DNA of 64,000 nucleotides from Avedoeria sp964651245 (GTDB lineage: Bacteria > Chloroflexota > Anaerolineae > Epilineales > Epilineaceae), in assembly GCA_964651245.1 (NCBI GenBank), contig CAZYVI010000001.1:310001-374000 (forward strand). The letters run 5' to 3'. Below are positions 16,167 to 24,522 of this stretch, in pieces. The notes beneath the pieces are model-generated. The model was given only the letters and a program-made list of their open reading frames with translations. It did no database searches and was not told the DNA's origin. The stretch's first letter is position 1; every line of letters starts with the position of its first letter. Position numbers and translations under genes: made by a program.

Positions 16167-18821
16167 CTACCCCCGCACCTCCCCCCCCACCGCCCGCCCC
16201 AGCGCCCGCGCGATCTGCTCGCGCAGGCGGTCGACGCTGCTGCCCTCGAGCGTCTTGTCCATCGACTGGAAGCGGAGCCGGTAGGCCAGGCTCTTCTTGC
16301 CGTCGCCGACCTGGGGGCCGCGGTAGACGTCGAAGAGGCGCACGGCCACCAGGAGCTTGCCGCCGGCGGCGCGGATCGCGGCCTCGACGTCGGCGGCGGG
16401 CGTGGCCTCGGCGACGACGACGGCGAGGTCGCGCTCCACCGGCGGGAAGGGGCTGAACGGGGCGATCGGGCGGACCGCGCCGGCCAGGGCGTCGATGGCG
16501 TCGAGGTCGAGGTCGGCGACGGCGACGCGGCGGTCCGGCAGGTCCCAGCGCTCGCGCACCGCGGGGTGCAGCTCGCCGACGTGGCCCAGCGTCCGCACGG
16601 CGCCGTCCGGCCCGGCCGCCGTCACCGCGGCCGTGCGGCCGGGGTGGAGCGCGGCGTGGCGGGCGGGGGCGAAGCGCGCGCCGACGACGCCGAGCACCTC
16701 GAGCACGGCCTCGACCGCGCCCTTGGCATCGTAGAAGTCCATCGCCGCCGGCGCGCCGCCGCGCCAGTCGTCGCCGTGGCGCGGGCCGCACAGCAGCAGC
16801 GCCACGTGGCGCGGCTCGTCGGGCAGCGCCGTCGGCGAAGGCGACGTGCCTGCCGGCCAGTGGTAGGTCGAGCCGACCTCGAACAGCGCCACCCGGTCGG
16901 TGAAGCGCAGGTTGGCCGCGGCCGCGTCGAGCAGCCCGGTGAGCATGCTCTGGCGGAGCACGCTCCGCTCGGGGCTGATGGCGTTGGCGATGACGACGCC
17001 GGCCGCTTCGTCGATGCGGCCGGCGGCCGCAACGCGGCCCCTGTCGGCCGCAGCCGCGCCGCCGACCCCGTCTACCGCCGCGACCCCGTCGCCGACCCCC
17101 TCCGCCGCCGCCGCCCCGTCGCCGGCGCCAGCCACGACCGTCGCCTGCTCGTGCGCCGCCGAGGTCATGCGGTAGCTGACGATCTCCTGCAGGCCGGCCG
17201 CCGCGCAGGCGTCGCGCGCCGCCTCCTCGAGCCACTGGGAGCGGTTCTCGCGCTGGGCCGGCAGCGCGTCGGCGAGCGGGACGCTGGGCAGTCGGTCGAG
17301 GCCCCAGACGCGCACGATCTCCTCGACGATGTCGGCCGGCAGCGCAACGTCGACGCGGTGGGGCGGCACGGTGGCCGCCAGGGTGTCGCCGTCGAGGACG
17401 ACGCCGAAGCCGAGGCGCGCCAGGATGGCCTCGATGTCGGCCACCGGGATCTCGACGCCGAGCAGGCGGTCGATCTCGGCCAGCGGCAGCACGACCTCGA
17501 CGGCGGGCCGCGGGCGCGGGTAGACGTCGACGAGGCCGGGCGCGACGCGGCCGCCGGCGTGCGCCGCGATCAGCGCGGCGCCGACGGCGCTGCCGGGGTC
17601 GACCAGGGACGGCGGGACGTCGCGGCTGAAGCGCCAGCTCGACTCGCTGGGCAACTTGAGGTCGCGGCTGGCGCGGCGGATCGACGGGAAGTGGAACGTC
17701 GCCGCCTCGAGCAGGATCGTCGTCGTGGCGTCCGTCACCTCGGTGTCGGCGCCGCCCATGACGCCGGCGATGGCCACCGGACCGGCGGCGTCGGCGATGA
17801 CGATCGTGCCGGGATCGAGGGCGCGGTCGACGCCGTCCAGCGTCGTCATCCGCTCGCCGGCCGTGCTGCGGCGCACCGTGATCGTCGGCAGCGCGGCCGC
17901 GCCGGCGCCGGCGGCGGCCGCGGCCCGCGCCTTGAGCCGGTCGTAGTCGAAGGCGTGCAGCGGCTCGCCCCACAGCAGCATCGCGGCGTTCGTCGCGTCG
18001 ACGACGGCGTTGATTGGCCGCATCCCGCTCAGCCGGAGCCGCCGCTGCAGCCAGGCCGGGCTCGGGCGGGCCGCGTCGACACCGGCCACGATCCGGGCGC
18101 TGTAGCGCGGGCAGGCCGCGTCGTCGTCGACGACGACGCGGCACCAGGCGGCCGCGTCGGGCAGCGCGTCGTCGACGGCCGCCGCCGGCAGCGCCCAGTC
18201 GGGCGGCGCGAACGGGCGGTCGAGCAGCGCCGCCACCTCGCGGGCGATGCCGACGATGTTGCTGGCGTGGGCGTAGTTGCTCGTCAGCTCCAGCGTGAGC
18301 ACGGCGTCGCCCAGGACGTCGGCCACGGGCGCGCCGACGGGCGCGTCGTCGTCGAGGATCAGGATGCCGTCGTGGTCGTCGGACAGGCCGATCTCCTTTT
18401 CGGAGCAGACCATCGCGTCCGACATCACGCCCCGCACCGGCCGGCCCTTGAGCTTGACCTTGACCCAGCCCTCGGCGTGCCCGTCGTAGAGCTCGACGCC
18501 CTCGCGGGCGAAGACGACCTTCATCGGCCCGGCCAGGTCGCCGCCGTCGCGCAGCGCCAGAAGGTTGGGCGCGCCGGTGACCACCCGGTGCGGCGCGCCG
18601 GCGCCCCAGTCGACATCGGCCAGCACGAGCCGCTCGGCGTCGGGGTGCGGCAGGACGCGGAGCACGTTGCCGACCACGAGCCGCTCGCGGTCCCACCAGT
18701 CGCCGATGCGCTCGACCTTGTCGACCTCGAGGCCGGCCAGCGTCAGCCGCTCGGCCACGTCCTCGGGCGTCACGCCGGACAGGTCGACGTGCTCGGCCAG
18801 CCAGGACCAGACCAGCTTCAT
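16167..18821 (-). CDS. pheT: Phenylalanine-tRNA ligase beta subunit
   Basis: The 884-residue product is a full bacterial PheT. The tRNA-binding (EMAP-like) domain lies at about 40-155 (VVGNVLRVLPHPDAERLVLADV and VRGVMSDAMVCSEKEIGL); the B3/4 and B5 domains follow, with a C-terminal anticodon-binding FDX-ACB domain from FSPFPPVERDLAVVV to the end. With PheS it forms the alpha2beta2 enzyme charging tRNA-Phe. Residues of about 557-597 are an Ala/Gly/Asp low-complexity insert between the QEIVSYRMTS segment and the ISPERSVLRQSML segment, longer than usual and probably a surface loop. The ATG is 12 nt from the pheS stop with GAGGTGG between. Expression should follow the T-box upstream of pheS. Confidence 0.96.
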   Translation of the reverse strand: MKLVWSWLAEHVDLSGVTPEDVAERLTLAGLEVDKVERIGDWWDRERLVVGNVLRVLPHPDAERLVLADVDWGAGAPHRVVTGAPNLLALRDGGDLAGPMKVVFAREGVELYDGHAEGWVKVKLKGRPVRGVMSDAMVCSEKEIGLSDDHDGILILDDDAPVGAPVADVLGDAVLTLELTSNYAHASNIVGIAREVAALLDRPFAPPDWALPAAAVDDALPDAAAWCRVVVDDDAACPRYSARIVAGVDAARPSPAWLQRRLRLSGMRPINAVVDATNAAMLLWGEPLHAFDYDRLKARAAAAAGAGAAALPTITVRRSTAGERMTTLDGVDRALDPGTIVIADAAGPVAIAGVMGGADTEVTDATTTILLEAATFHFPSIRRASRDLKLPSESSWRFSRDVPPSLVDPGSAVGAALIAAHAGGRVAPGLVDVYPRPRPAVEVVLPLAEIDRLLGVEIPVADIEAILARLGFGVVLDGDTLAATVPPHRVDVALPADIVEEIVRVWGLDRLPSVPLADALPAQRENRSQWLEEAARDACAAAGLQEIVSYRMTSAAHEQATVVAGAGDGAAAAEGVGDGVAAVDGVGGAAAADRGRVAAAGRIDEAAGVVIANAISPERSVLRQSMLTGLLDAAAANLRFTDRVALFEVGSTYHWPAGTSPSPTALPDEPRHVALLLCGPRHGDDWRGGAPAAMDFYDAKGAVEAVLEVLGVVGARFAPARHAALHPGRTAAVTAAGPDGAVRTLGHVGELHPAVRERWDLPDRRVAVADLDLDAIDALAGAVRPIAPFSPFPPVERDLAVVVAEATPAADVEAAIRAAGGKLLVAVRLFDVYRGPQVGDGKKSLAYRLRFQSMDKTLEGSSVDRLREQIARALGRAVGGEVRG

Positions 18822-18833
18822 GGCGCCACCTCC

Positions 18834-19883
18834 CTAGACGAACTGCTCGAGGAACCGCAGGTCGTTCCCCCAGTAGTGCCGGATGTCGTCGATGCCGTGG
18901 GCCATCATCTGCGCCCGCATCGGCCCGAGGCCGAACGCGAAGCCGCCGAACACGGCCGGGTCGTAGCCGCCGTTGCGCAGCACCGTCGGGTGGACCATCC
19001 CGCAGCCCAGGATCTCGAGCCAGCCGGCGCCCTTGCACAGCCGGCAGCCGGCGCCGTCGCACAGGCCGCAGCTGACGTCGACCTCGGCCGAGGGTTCGGT
19101 GAACGGGAAATAGCTCGTCCGGAACCGCGTCCGCCGCTGCGGGCCGTAGTAGCGGTGGACGAAGCCGTCGATCGTGCCGCGCAGGTTGGCCATCGTGACC
19201 CGCGGACCGATCGCCAGGCCCTCGACCTGGGTGAACTGGATCTCGCTGCGCGGCGTGATCTTCTCGTTGCGGTAGACCATGCCGGGCAGGATGATCCGCA
19301 CCGGCTCGGGCGCGTAGCTGCGCATCGCCCGGATCTGGCCGGGCGAGGTGTGGGTGCGCAGCAGGACCTGCTCCTGGGTGCCGGCCACGTAGAACGTGTC
19401 CTGCATGTCGCGCGCCGGGTGGTGCGGCGGGTGGTTGAGCAGCGTGAAGTTGACGTCGTCGAGCTCGACCTCGCGGCTGAGGAAGACCTGGAAGCCCATC
19501 TCGGCGAAGATGGCCTGCATCCGGCGCAGGATGAGCGTGCTCGGGTGCAGCCGACCGCGCGGCGGCGGCGTGCCCGGCAGCGTGACGTCGATCGCGTCGT
19601 CGGCCAGGCCGCGCGCCATCGCCGCCGCCTTGGTGGCCGCCGCCGCGGCGTCGAACGCCGCCTCGAGGCCGCGGTTGGCGGCGTTCACCGCCGCGCCGAA
19701 CGCCGGCCGCTCGGCCGCCGGCAGCGCCCCGACCTGGCGCAGCAGCGCCGACAGCCGGCCGGTCTTGCCGAGCCACTCGGCCTTCCAGGCGTCGAGCGCC
19801 GCGCCGTCGGCGCCGGCCGCCGCCAGCGCCGCTTCGGCCTCGGCCTGCAGCCGCTCGACCATCCCAGGGTCCACCGTGTCCAT
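18834..19883 (-). CDS. pheS: Phenylalanine-tRNA ligase alpha subunit
   Basis: The 349-residue product is the catalytic alpha subunit. An N-terminal coiled coil (about 1-85) is followed by the class II core: motif 1 near LHPSTLILRRMQAIFAEMGF, motif 2 around MVYRNEKITPRSEIQFTQVE and motif 3 FGGFAFGLGPMRAQMM. A four-cysteine insert CGLC...CRLC follows EVDVS and probably binds zinc, as in many non-proteobacterial PheS. The ATG at 19883 is preceded by GGGAGGGGAC. The upstream T-box leader controls the operon by uncharged tRNA-Phe. Confidence 0.96.
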   Translation of the reverse strand: MDTVDPGMVERLQAEAEAALAAAGADGAALDAWKAEWLGKTGRLSALLRQVGALPAAERPAFGAAVNAANRGLEAAFDAAAAATKAAAMARGLADDAIDVTLPGTPPPRGRLHPSTLILRRMQAIFAEMGFQVFLSREVELDDVNFTLLNHPPHHPARDMQDTFYVAGTQEQVLLRTHTSPGQIRAMRSYAPEPVRIILPGMVYRNEKITPRSEIQFTQVEGLAIGPRVTMANLRGTIDGFVHRYYGPQRRTRFRTSYFPFTEPSAEVDVSCGLCDGAGCRLCKGAGWLEILGCGMVHPTVLRNGGYDPAVFGGFAFGLGPMRAQMMAHGIDDIRHYWGNDLRFLEQFV

Positions 19884-19943
19884 CGTCCCCTCCCGCTCCG
19901 CCGGCCGACGCCCCGGCGCCGCTCCCGGCGCACCGCCTGGCCC

Positions 19944-19980
19944 AAAGAAAACGCCCGTCCCCGGCAAGGGACGGACGTCG
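19944..19980 (-). terminator. T-box regulated intrinsic terminator of pheST
   Basis: On the minus strand CGTCCGTCCCTTGCCGGGGACGGGCG followed by TTTTC forms a stable hairpin plus T-run between the T-box sequence and pheS. In T-box logic this terminator forms when tRNA-Phe is charged. Confidence 0.85.
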
Positions 19981-20238
19981 TGTCCGCGGTACCACCCTCG
20001 TTGGCCGCCCGCTGCGGCCCGCTCGTCCCGACGGCGGCGCGACGCACCGCGATCGGCGGCCCGGTAACGGCGGGCGACCGGGCAGGACTACGCAGGCCGC
20101 ACGCGGCCCTTCCCCCTGCCGGCTCGGGAGCGAACTTCGGTCGGCTCGGAACGGGCAGGGCTTCCAGTCACGGCCCCGCCTCCCTGGGCGTCGTCCCCGA
20201 CGTACTCTCTCCGTCAGCGCCTGTGGCGATTGGGTTGT
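19945..20238 (-). ncRNA. T-box riboswitch leader (tRNA-Phe responsive)
   Basis: The minus-strand leader upstream of pheS contains the hallmark T-box sequence AGGGTGGTACCGCGG (about 19983-19997), directly followed by a terminator hairpin. Further upstream are a Stem I start with GACGGAGAGAGTACG and a purine-rich GTGACTGGAAG segment typical of Stem I, and a candidate specifier loop CGAAGTTCGCTCCC in which TTC reads as a phenylalanine codon, matching the downstream genes. Exact ends of stems II and III were not modelled, so the boundaries are approximate. This is a class of cis-regulator known in Firmicutes, Actinobacteria and Chloroflexota that binds uncharged tRNA to permit read-through. Confidence 0.93.
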
Positions 20239-20245
20239 GGCGGCG

Positions 20246-20273
20246 ATGATAGCGCGCGGCGGGGGTTCGTCAA
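20246..20273 (-). promoter_or_regulatory. Promoter of the pheST T-box operon
   Basis: On the minus strand TTGACG, a 16-nt spacer and TATCAT make one of the best sigma-70-type promoters in the window, placed just upstream of the T-box leader. This fits a constitutive promoter controlled downstream by transcription attenuation. Confidence 0.75.
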
Positions 20274-20287
20274 ACGAGGGGGACCGC

Positions 20288-22342
20288 TCAACGCGCCGCC
20301 CACGGCAGGAACAACGCCTTCGCCGGCGACCTCGCGGTCGGCAACTCGCGCGGCGCCTCGGCGAACCAGCGCACGTGGTCGCCGTCGCGCGTGCGGGCCT
20401 CGGCGACCACGACGGCCGGCGACGCGCCGTCGGAAACGGCGTCCAGCCAGCCGTCGAACGCGAACCCAGTCCGCGGCCACGGTCGAACCGTGTAGTGCAG
20501 CTCGGCGCCGCTGGCACCCGGATCCGGTGCCGGCCGGAATGTCTCGGGCCGGAGCCGCAACCCTGGCGCGCCGATCAGGCGGAGCGTCACGCTTTCCAGT
20601 CGCCGGTCCGACCGCAACGTGGTCCCCACCAGGTCCAACGCCGGCGCGATCTCGGACGTCCGCGCCGCCACCCGGTCATGACCGGGCGAGGCCGCGGCCC
20701 GCAAGCAGGCGCTGTCGCAACCGTTGGCGGTCAGGCACACCGTGTGGAGCGTCGCACCCGCTGCACGCAGCGTCGCCGCGGACTCGGTGACGGCCCGGCA
20801 GCTCGTCGCGGTGGCGCCGTCGCTGAACAGGAGGACGTCCTCGACGCCCGGCGCCGGCCGGCCGGCGTCCAGCATGGCCGCGGCCGCGACCAGGCCGCAC
20901 TCGATGCACGTCCCCCCGCCGGCCGTCAAGCCGTCGATGGCGGCGGCCATCGCCGCAGCGTCGTCGCTGAGCTCCAGGACGGGGCGTGCGTCTTGGTTGA
21001 AGGCGATCACCCCCACCCGGAACGACGGGTCGGCGCCCAACGGCAGCCCGTCGACCAGCGTGCGCAAGCCCTGCTTCAGGGCGGCCAAGGGCGCGCCGGT
21101 CATCGACCCCGAGGTGTCGGCCACGAGCACGACATGGCTGCCGAGCGGGCGGTCTGGCGGGCCGAGCGACACGGCATAGCGCACCGCCGCCGCCGTGCCC
21201 GCCGCCGGACGGGCGGGCGCCACGACGAGCGCGTTGTCCGCCAAGTGCAGGCCGGCCGGCGGGGTCGGCGACGGGAGTCGACCGTCGCCGAGCACCGTCA
21301 CGACGGGTACGTCTACGTCGATCGTGGCACGGCGGCCGGCGTGGTCGATCAACTCGCCCCGGATCGCCGCCAGCGCCGGGAGCCTCGCGGCGACGGTCGG
21401 GCTGATGCCCAGCCACACGGTGATGCCCTCGGTCGGCACGAAGTGCTGCGTCCACGTCGCGCTGCCGTCGGGGTCGAGGCGGGCGATGGGGCCGCCCGCG
21501 ACGATCAGCGGCAGGCCCGGGCTGGGCTCGTACCGCAGCGACACTTGCTGCACGGTGCCGTCCATCAGCGTCTGACGAACCACGTAGAGGATGTGCGCAA
21601 GCTGCCCCGGAAGCCGGCCCTCGAAGAAGTGGCGGGGCGCGGTGGCGGCCTGGCGCAAGCAGGCCACGTCGCAGCCGGTGCCGACGCACACGGTCTTCAG
21701 CTGGACGCGATCCGCCTTGACCACGTCCGCCTCCGCCCGCAGTGGCTCGCAGCCGCCGGCGTTCGCCCCGTCCGAGATGACGACCATCGACTCGACGAAC
21801 GGCGTGCCCGGGTCGACGAGGCCGCGACCGCGCCGCAGGACGGCATGGCCTTGCCGCAAGCCGCAGTCGATGCAGCTGCCCCCCGTCGCGCCCACGGCGG
21901 AGACGCACGCCGCCAGCGCGGCGGCATCCGCCGTCAGCTCACAGTGAACGGTCGCCTCGCCGCTGACCGACACGAGGCCCACGCGCGTTCGGCCCTCGTC
22001 GAGCGGAAGGTCGGCGATCAGAGCCCGCAACGCCCGCGCCTGTATCGTCTGCGGTTCGCCGGCCATCGATGCCGATCCGTCGGCGACGACGACGATGTGG
22101 CGCACCGTGTCGGGACCGCCGGGGCATTGCAGTGCGACATGTGTCGTCACCACGGCGGTTGCGCCAGGATCGATCGTCTCGGGCGCAACCCACGTCCGGC
22201 TCACGGCCGTGCACGGGCTCTCCTCGGTCGGCGACGGCGTGGCCTGTGCGGCAACCGCGCCGCCGAAGGCGGCGGCGAAGATCGCGGCGCCGGCGGCGGC
22301 GATGGCGGTGACGCCTGTGCGGCGGATGAGAAGACCGATCAT
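20288..22342 (-). CDS. Secreted tandem VWA protein with six conserved cysteines per VWA
   Basis: The product has 684 residues with a signal peptide (1-33). Two VWA units follow, the first from about 82 with MIDAS DGSAS and the second from about 403 with DTSGS, each followed by a beta-rich module. Both repeats carry the same six cysteines: Cys157, Cys160, Cys198, Cys219, Cys224, Cys228 and Cys479, Cys482, Cys515, Cys536, Cys542, Cys546, in the contexts GG(S/T)CI(D/E)CGL, TVC(V/L) and GCD(V/S)ACLR. The protein ends KALFLPWAAR, a C-terminal copy of the YLP-type motif. GAGGAGG precedes ATG 22342. It lies 85 nt after the anti-sigma gene in the same direction and is probably part of, or controlled by, that sigma unit. 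Function unknown. Confidence 0.85.
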   Translation of the reverse strand: MIGLLIRRTGVTAIAAAGAAIFAAAFGGAVAAQATPSPTEESPCTAVSRTWVAPETIDPGATAVVTTHVALQCPGGPDTVRHIVVVADGSASMAGEPQTIQARALRALIADLPLDEGRTRVGLVSVSGEATVHCELTADAAALAACVSAVGATGGSCIDCGLRQGHAVLRRGRGLVDPGTPFVESMVVISDGANAGGCEPLRAEADVVKADRVQLKTVCVGTGCDVACLRQAATAPRHFFEGRLPGQLAHILYVVRQTLMDGTVQQVSLRYEPSPGLPLIVAGGPIARLDPDGSATWTQHFVPTEGITVWLGISPTVAARLPALAAIRGELIDHAGRRATIDVDVPVVTVLGDGRLPSPTPPAGLHLADNALVVAPARPAAGTAAAVRYAVSLGPPDRPLGSHVVLVADTSGSMTGAPLAALKQGLRTLVDGLPLGADPSFRVGVIAFNQDARPVLELSDDAAAMAAAIDGLTAGGGTCIECGLVAAAAMLDAGRPAPGVEDVLLFSDGATATSCRAVTESAATLRAAGATLHTVCLTANGCDSACLRAAASPGHDRVAARTSEIAPALDLVGTTLRSDRRLESVTLRLIGAPGLRLRPETFRPAPDPGASGAELHYTVRPWPRTGFAFDGWLDAVSDGASPAVVVAEARTRDGDHVRWFAEAPRELPTARSPAKALFLPWAAR

Positions 22343-22427
22343 CGTGACCTCCTCTGTGCAACCGGTCGATGCCTCGGAGCGGATCGCTGTGGCCGGTGTC
22401 GTGGGTGTGGACGACGTGACCGCTCGC

Positions 22428-23750
22428 TCACGGCGCGGCCCCAACCAGGCGAACGTCGATGCCTTCGATGTTCGGACCGGACTCGGCGACCGGGACGCGG
22501 TCGGCGGTGGCGACGGACCCGTCGCCGCCCCACCACGCCAGGCCGTCCGAAGCCCCGTTGGCCGTCGCCGCGACGAGCCACCCCCCCTCGCCGACCGGCA
22601 GCTCGTAGCGCCCGTCGTCGCCGGCGAAGGTCGCCGCCACCGGTACGCCGGGACCGGCGCCGTCGGGCGGCAGGAAGGCGACGACGAGGGCCGCCGCCAC
22701 CGGCGCCCCCGTGGCGTCGGCGACGCGTCCGCGGATGCGCGTGGGCGGGGCCGGCTCGAGGCCGAAGTCGGCGGTGGCGCCGTCCGGACCCACCTCCAGC
22801 GGCTCGGCCGTCCACGGCGAGGGCGCCCCGCCGAACCACGCCAACGAATGACCCGCGGCCGAGGCGTGGACGAGCCAGCGCCCTACGCCGGCGCGCAGCC
22901 GGAAGCCGCCATCGGGACCGGTGATCGCGGCGGACGGCGAACCGCCGCCGACAGGCCGGGCCTCGATCCGCGCCCCGGCGAGCGCATGGCCGTCGCCACC
23001 GATGACAAGCCCGGCGATGGCGGGCGCCGGGTCGGTCGGGGGCGGCGGAACCGGCGTGGGAGGGGGTTCGGTCGTTGGACCCGGGGTCGTCGCCGTCATC
23101 GGCGCCCAGTCGGTCGCCGCCGGCGACGGGCCGTCGCCGGTCGTCGGTCCGTCGGACTTCGGCGTCGGCATCGGAATCGGAACGACAGACGCGCCGGCCA
23201 GCATGCCCGTGCCCGGTGCGCGGGCATGCGCCGGGCGGTCGGCCACCGGCCTCGCCTCGGGCACGGCATGGGTCGGCGAACGCCGCGTGGACGGCGCCGC
23301 CGAGCGGACCGTGCTGCCCGGCCGCGCCGCGCGCGCCACGACGGTGGGCGGGCGCAAGACAACCGTCGGGGCGGCGACGACCGCCGGCCCGACGGTCGAT
23401 CGACCGGCGGGCGTCCGCGTGACGACGCCGACGGCGGCCACCGCGGCAGCCGTTGCCCAGGCCCACGCCATCGGGCGCCGCCGCCACCACGGCGCGGGCG
23501 CCGATGGACGGATCGCGGGCCGGACGGCGGCGATCGGCCCCGGGCCGACGACGGTCGGCGGCCGGTAGGCCGGCGGCGCAACGGTCGGCGCAGCCGCGCG
23601 CAACGTCACAGCGAGGCGACGCCAGGCGAGGTGCGCGCGCTGGCAGCGGGCGCAGCGCGCGACATGCAGCGCCACGGCGGCCGCGTCGCGCGTCGAGCAT
23701 TGTCCGTGCGACCACTCGGCGAGGACGTCGGGATCAGGACAGGAGCTCAT
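22428..23750 (-). CDS. Membrane anti-sigma factor with zinc finger and two extracytoplasmic regulatory-like domains
   Basis: The 440-residue product begins with a zinc-associated anti-sigma (zf-HC2) domain, the H-x3-C-x2-C motif being His29, Cys33, Cys36. A Pro-rich stretch and one membrane segment (about 94-110) follow, then a long Thr/Pro linker. Two carboxypeptidase-regulatory-like beta domains come last (about 245-330 and 333-430), each with an I(A/R)G(L/R)V...A..G pattern and a GxxxLAWxGG segment. It should hold the ECF sigma factor at the membrane and release it on an outside signal. Its ATG overlaps the sigma stop by 17 nt, standard for such pairs. The outward beta domains are an unusual sensor part; their ligand is unknown. 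Confidence 0.83.
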   Translation of the reverse strand: MSSCPDPDVLAEWSHGQCSTRDAAAVALHVARCARCQRAHLAWRRLAVTLRAAAPTVAPPAYRPPTVVGPGPIAAVRPAIRPSAPAPWWRRRPMAWAWATAAAVAAVGVVTRTPAGRSTVGPAVVAAPTVVLRPPTVVARAARPGSTVRSAAPSTRRSPTHAVPEARPVADRPAHARAPGTGMLAGASVVPIPMPTPKSDGPTTGDGPSPAATDWAPMTATTPGPTTEPPPTPVPPPPTDPAPAIAGLVIGGDGHALAGARIEARPVGGGSPSAAITGPDGGFRLRAGVGRWLVHASAAGHSLAWFGGAPSPWTAEPLEVGPDGATADFGLEPAPPTRIRGRVADATGAPVAAALVVAFLPPDGAGPGVPVAATFAGDDGRYELPVGEGGWLVAATANGASDGLAWWGGDGSVATADRVPVAESGPNIEGIDVRLVGAAP

Positions 23751-24372
23751 CGAGGTCCTCCAGTCGTGCCAGCAGCGTCGCTCGGGCGCGCCCGAGACGG
23801 CTCTTGACGGTGCCGATCGGCGCGCCGACGACGCGCGCTGCCTCCTCGACGCTCAGGCCATGCCAGTAGACCAGCGCGATCACGACGGCCTGGGCCTGCG
23901 GCAGTTCGGCCACCGCCGCCGTCACGTCGAGGCGCTCGTCGGCGGCGCGCCGTGGGTCGGCCGACTCGGCGGCCGCGCGTCCGCGCCCGAAGAAGGCCCG
24001 CGCCAGCGACGCCGGGGAGCGGGTCCGACGGCGCCGCAGCTCGTTGCAGGCGCGGTGGTGGGCGATCGCGAACAGCCACGACCGCACCGCCGCGTCGCCC
24101 CGATAGCGCGGCGCACTGTGCCAGGCGTCGAGGAAGACATCGTGAACGACGTCCTCGGCCGCCTCGGGGTCGGACACCAGGCGTCGAACGAAGGTCGCCA
24201 CCGAGGCGGCGTGGCGACGGTACAGCGCCTCGTGCGCCGCGACGTCAGCCCGCGCCATGCGCTCGACCAGCTCACGATCACCTACGGCGTCAGAGGGCGG
24301 CGCTGGCGCCGACGCGCCGTTGCGCGCGATCGACTCGGCATGCGCCGGCTGCAGCGGGACGACGATGGTCAC
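23734..24372 (-). CDS. ECF-family RNA polymerase sigma factor
   Basis: The 212-residue product has region 2 (DPEAAEDVVHDVFLDAW through RSWLFAIAHHRACNELRRR) and region 4 (LPQAQAVVIALVYWHGLSVEEAARV and GTVKSRLGRARATL), the usual ECF arrangement. The start is GTG at 24372 with AGGCGG upstream; a shorter start cannot be excluded because the first 35 residues are not conserved. It is followed by its cognate membrane anti-sigma factor with a 17-nt overlap, then by a secreted cysteine-rich VWA protein. The regulon probably includes this operon (autoregulation), but no clear ECF promoter was identified upstream. Confidence 0.92.
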   Translation of the reverse strand: MTIVVPLQPAHAESIARNGASAPAPPSDAVGDRELVERMARADVAAHEALYRRHAASVATFVRRLVSDPEAAEDVVHDVFLDAWHSAPRYRGDAAVRSWLFAIAHHRACNELRRRRTRSPASLARAFFGRGRAAAESADPRRAADERLDVTAAVAELPQAQAVVIALVYWHGLSVEEAARVVGAPIGTVKSRLGRARATLLARLEDLDELLS

Positions 24373-24485
24373 GTAGGATCCGCCTCTCGTGGGTCCGGCG
24401 GGCTCGTTCGGCCCTTATGGCGTCGTTCGAAGCATTCGTAACCGGGCGGTGGCGCGCGGTTCCATGCCCGCCCCCGGACCGCCGC

Positions 24486-24493
24486 GCTACAAT
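24486..24493 (+). promoter_or_regulatory. Probable -10 element (GCTACAAT) of the M23 lipoprotein gene
   Basis: GCTACAAT lies 29 nt before ATG 24523. No convincing -35 is seen at 16-18 nt. The sequence matches the recurrent -10 form of this window. Confidence 0.45.
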
Positions 24494-24522
24494 CCCGCCT
24501 CCCCTGCCGCCCGGGACGACGC

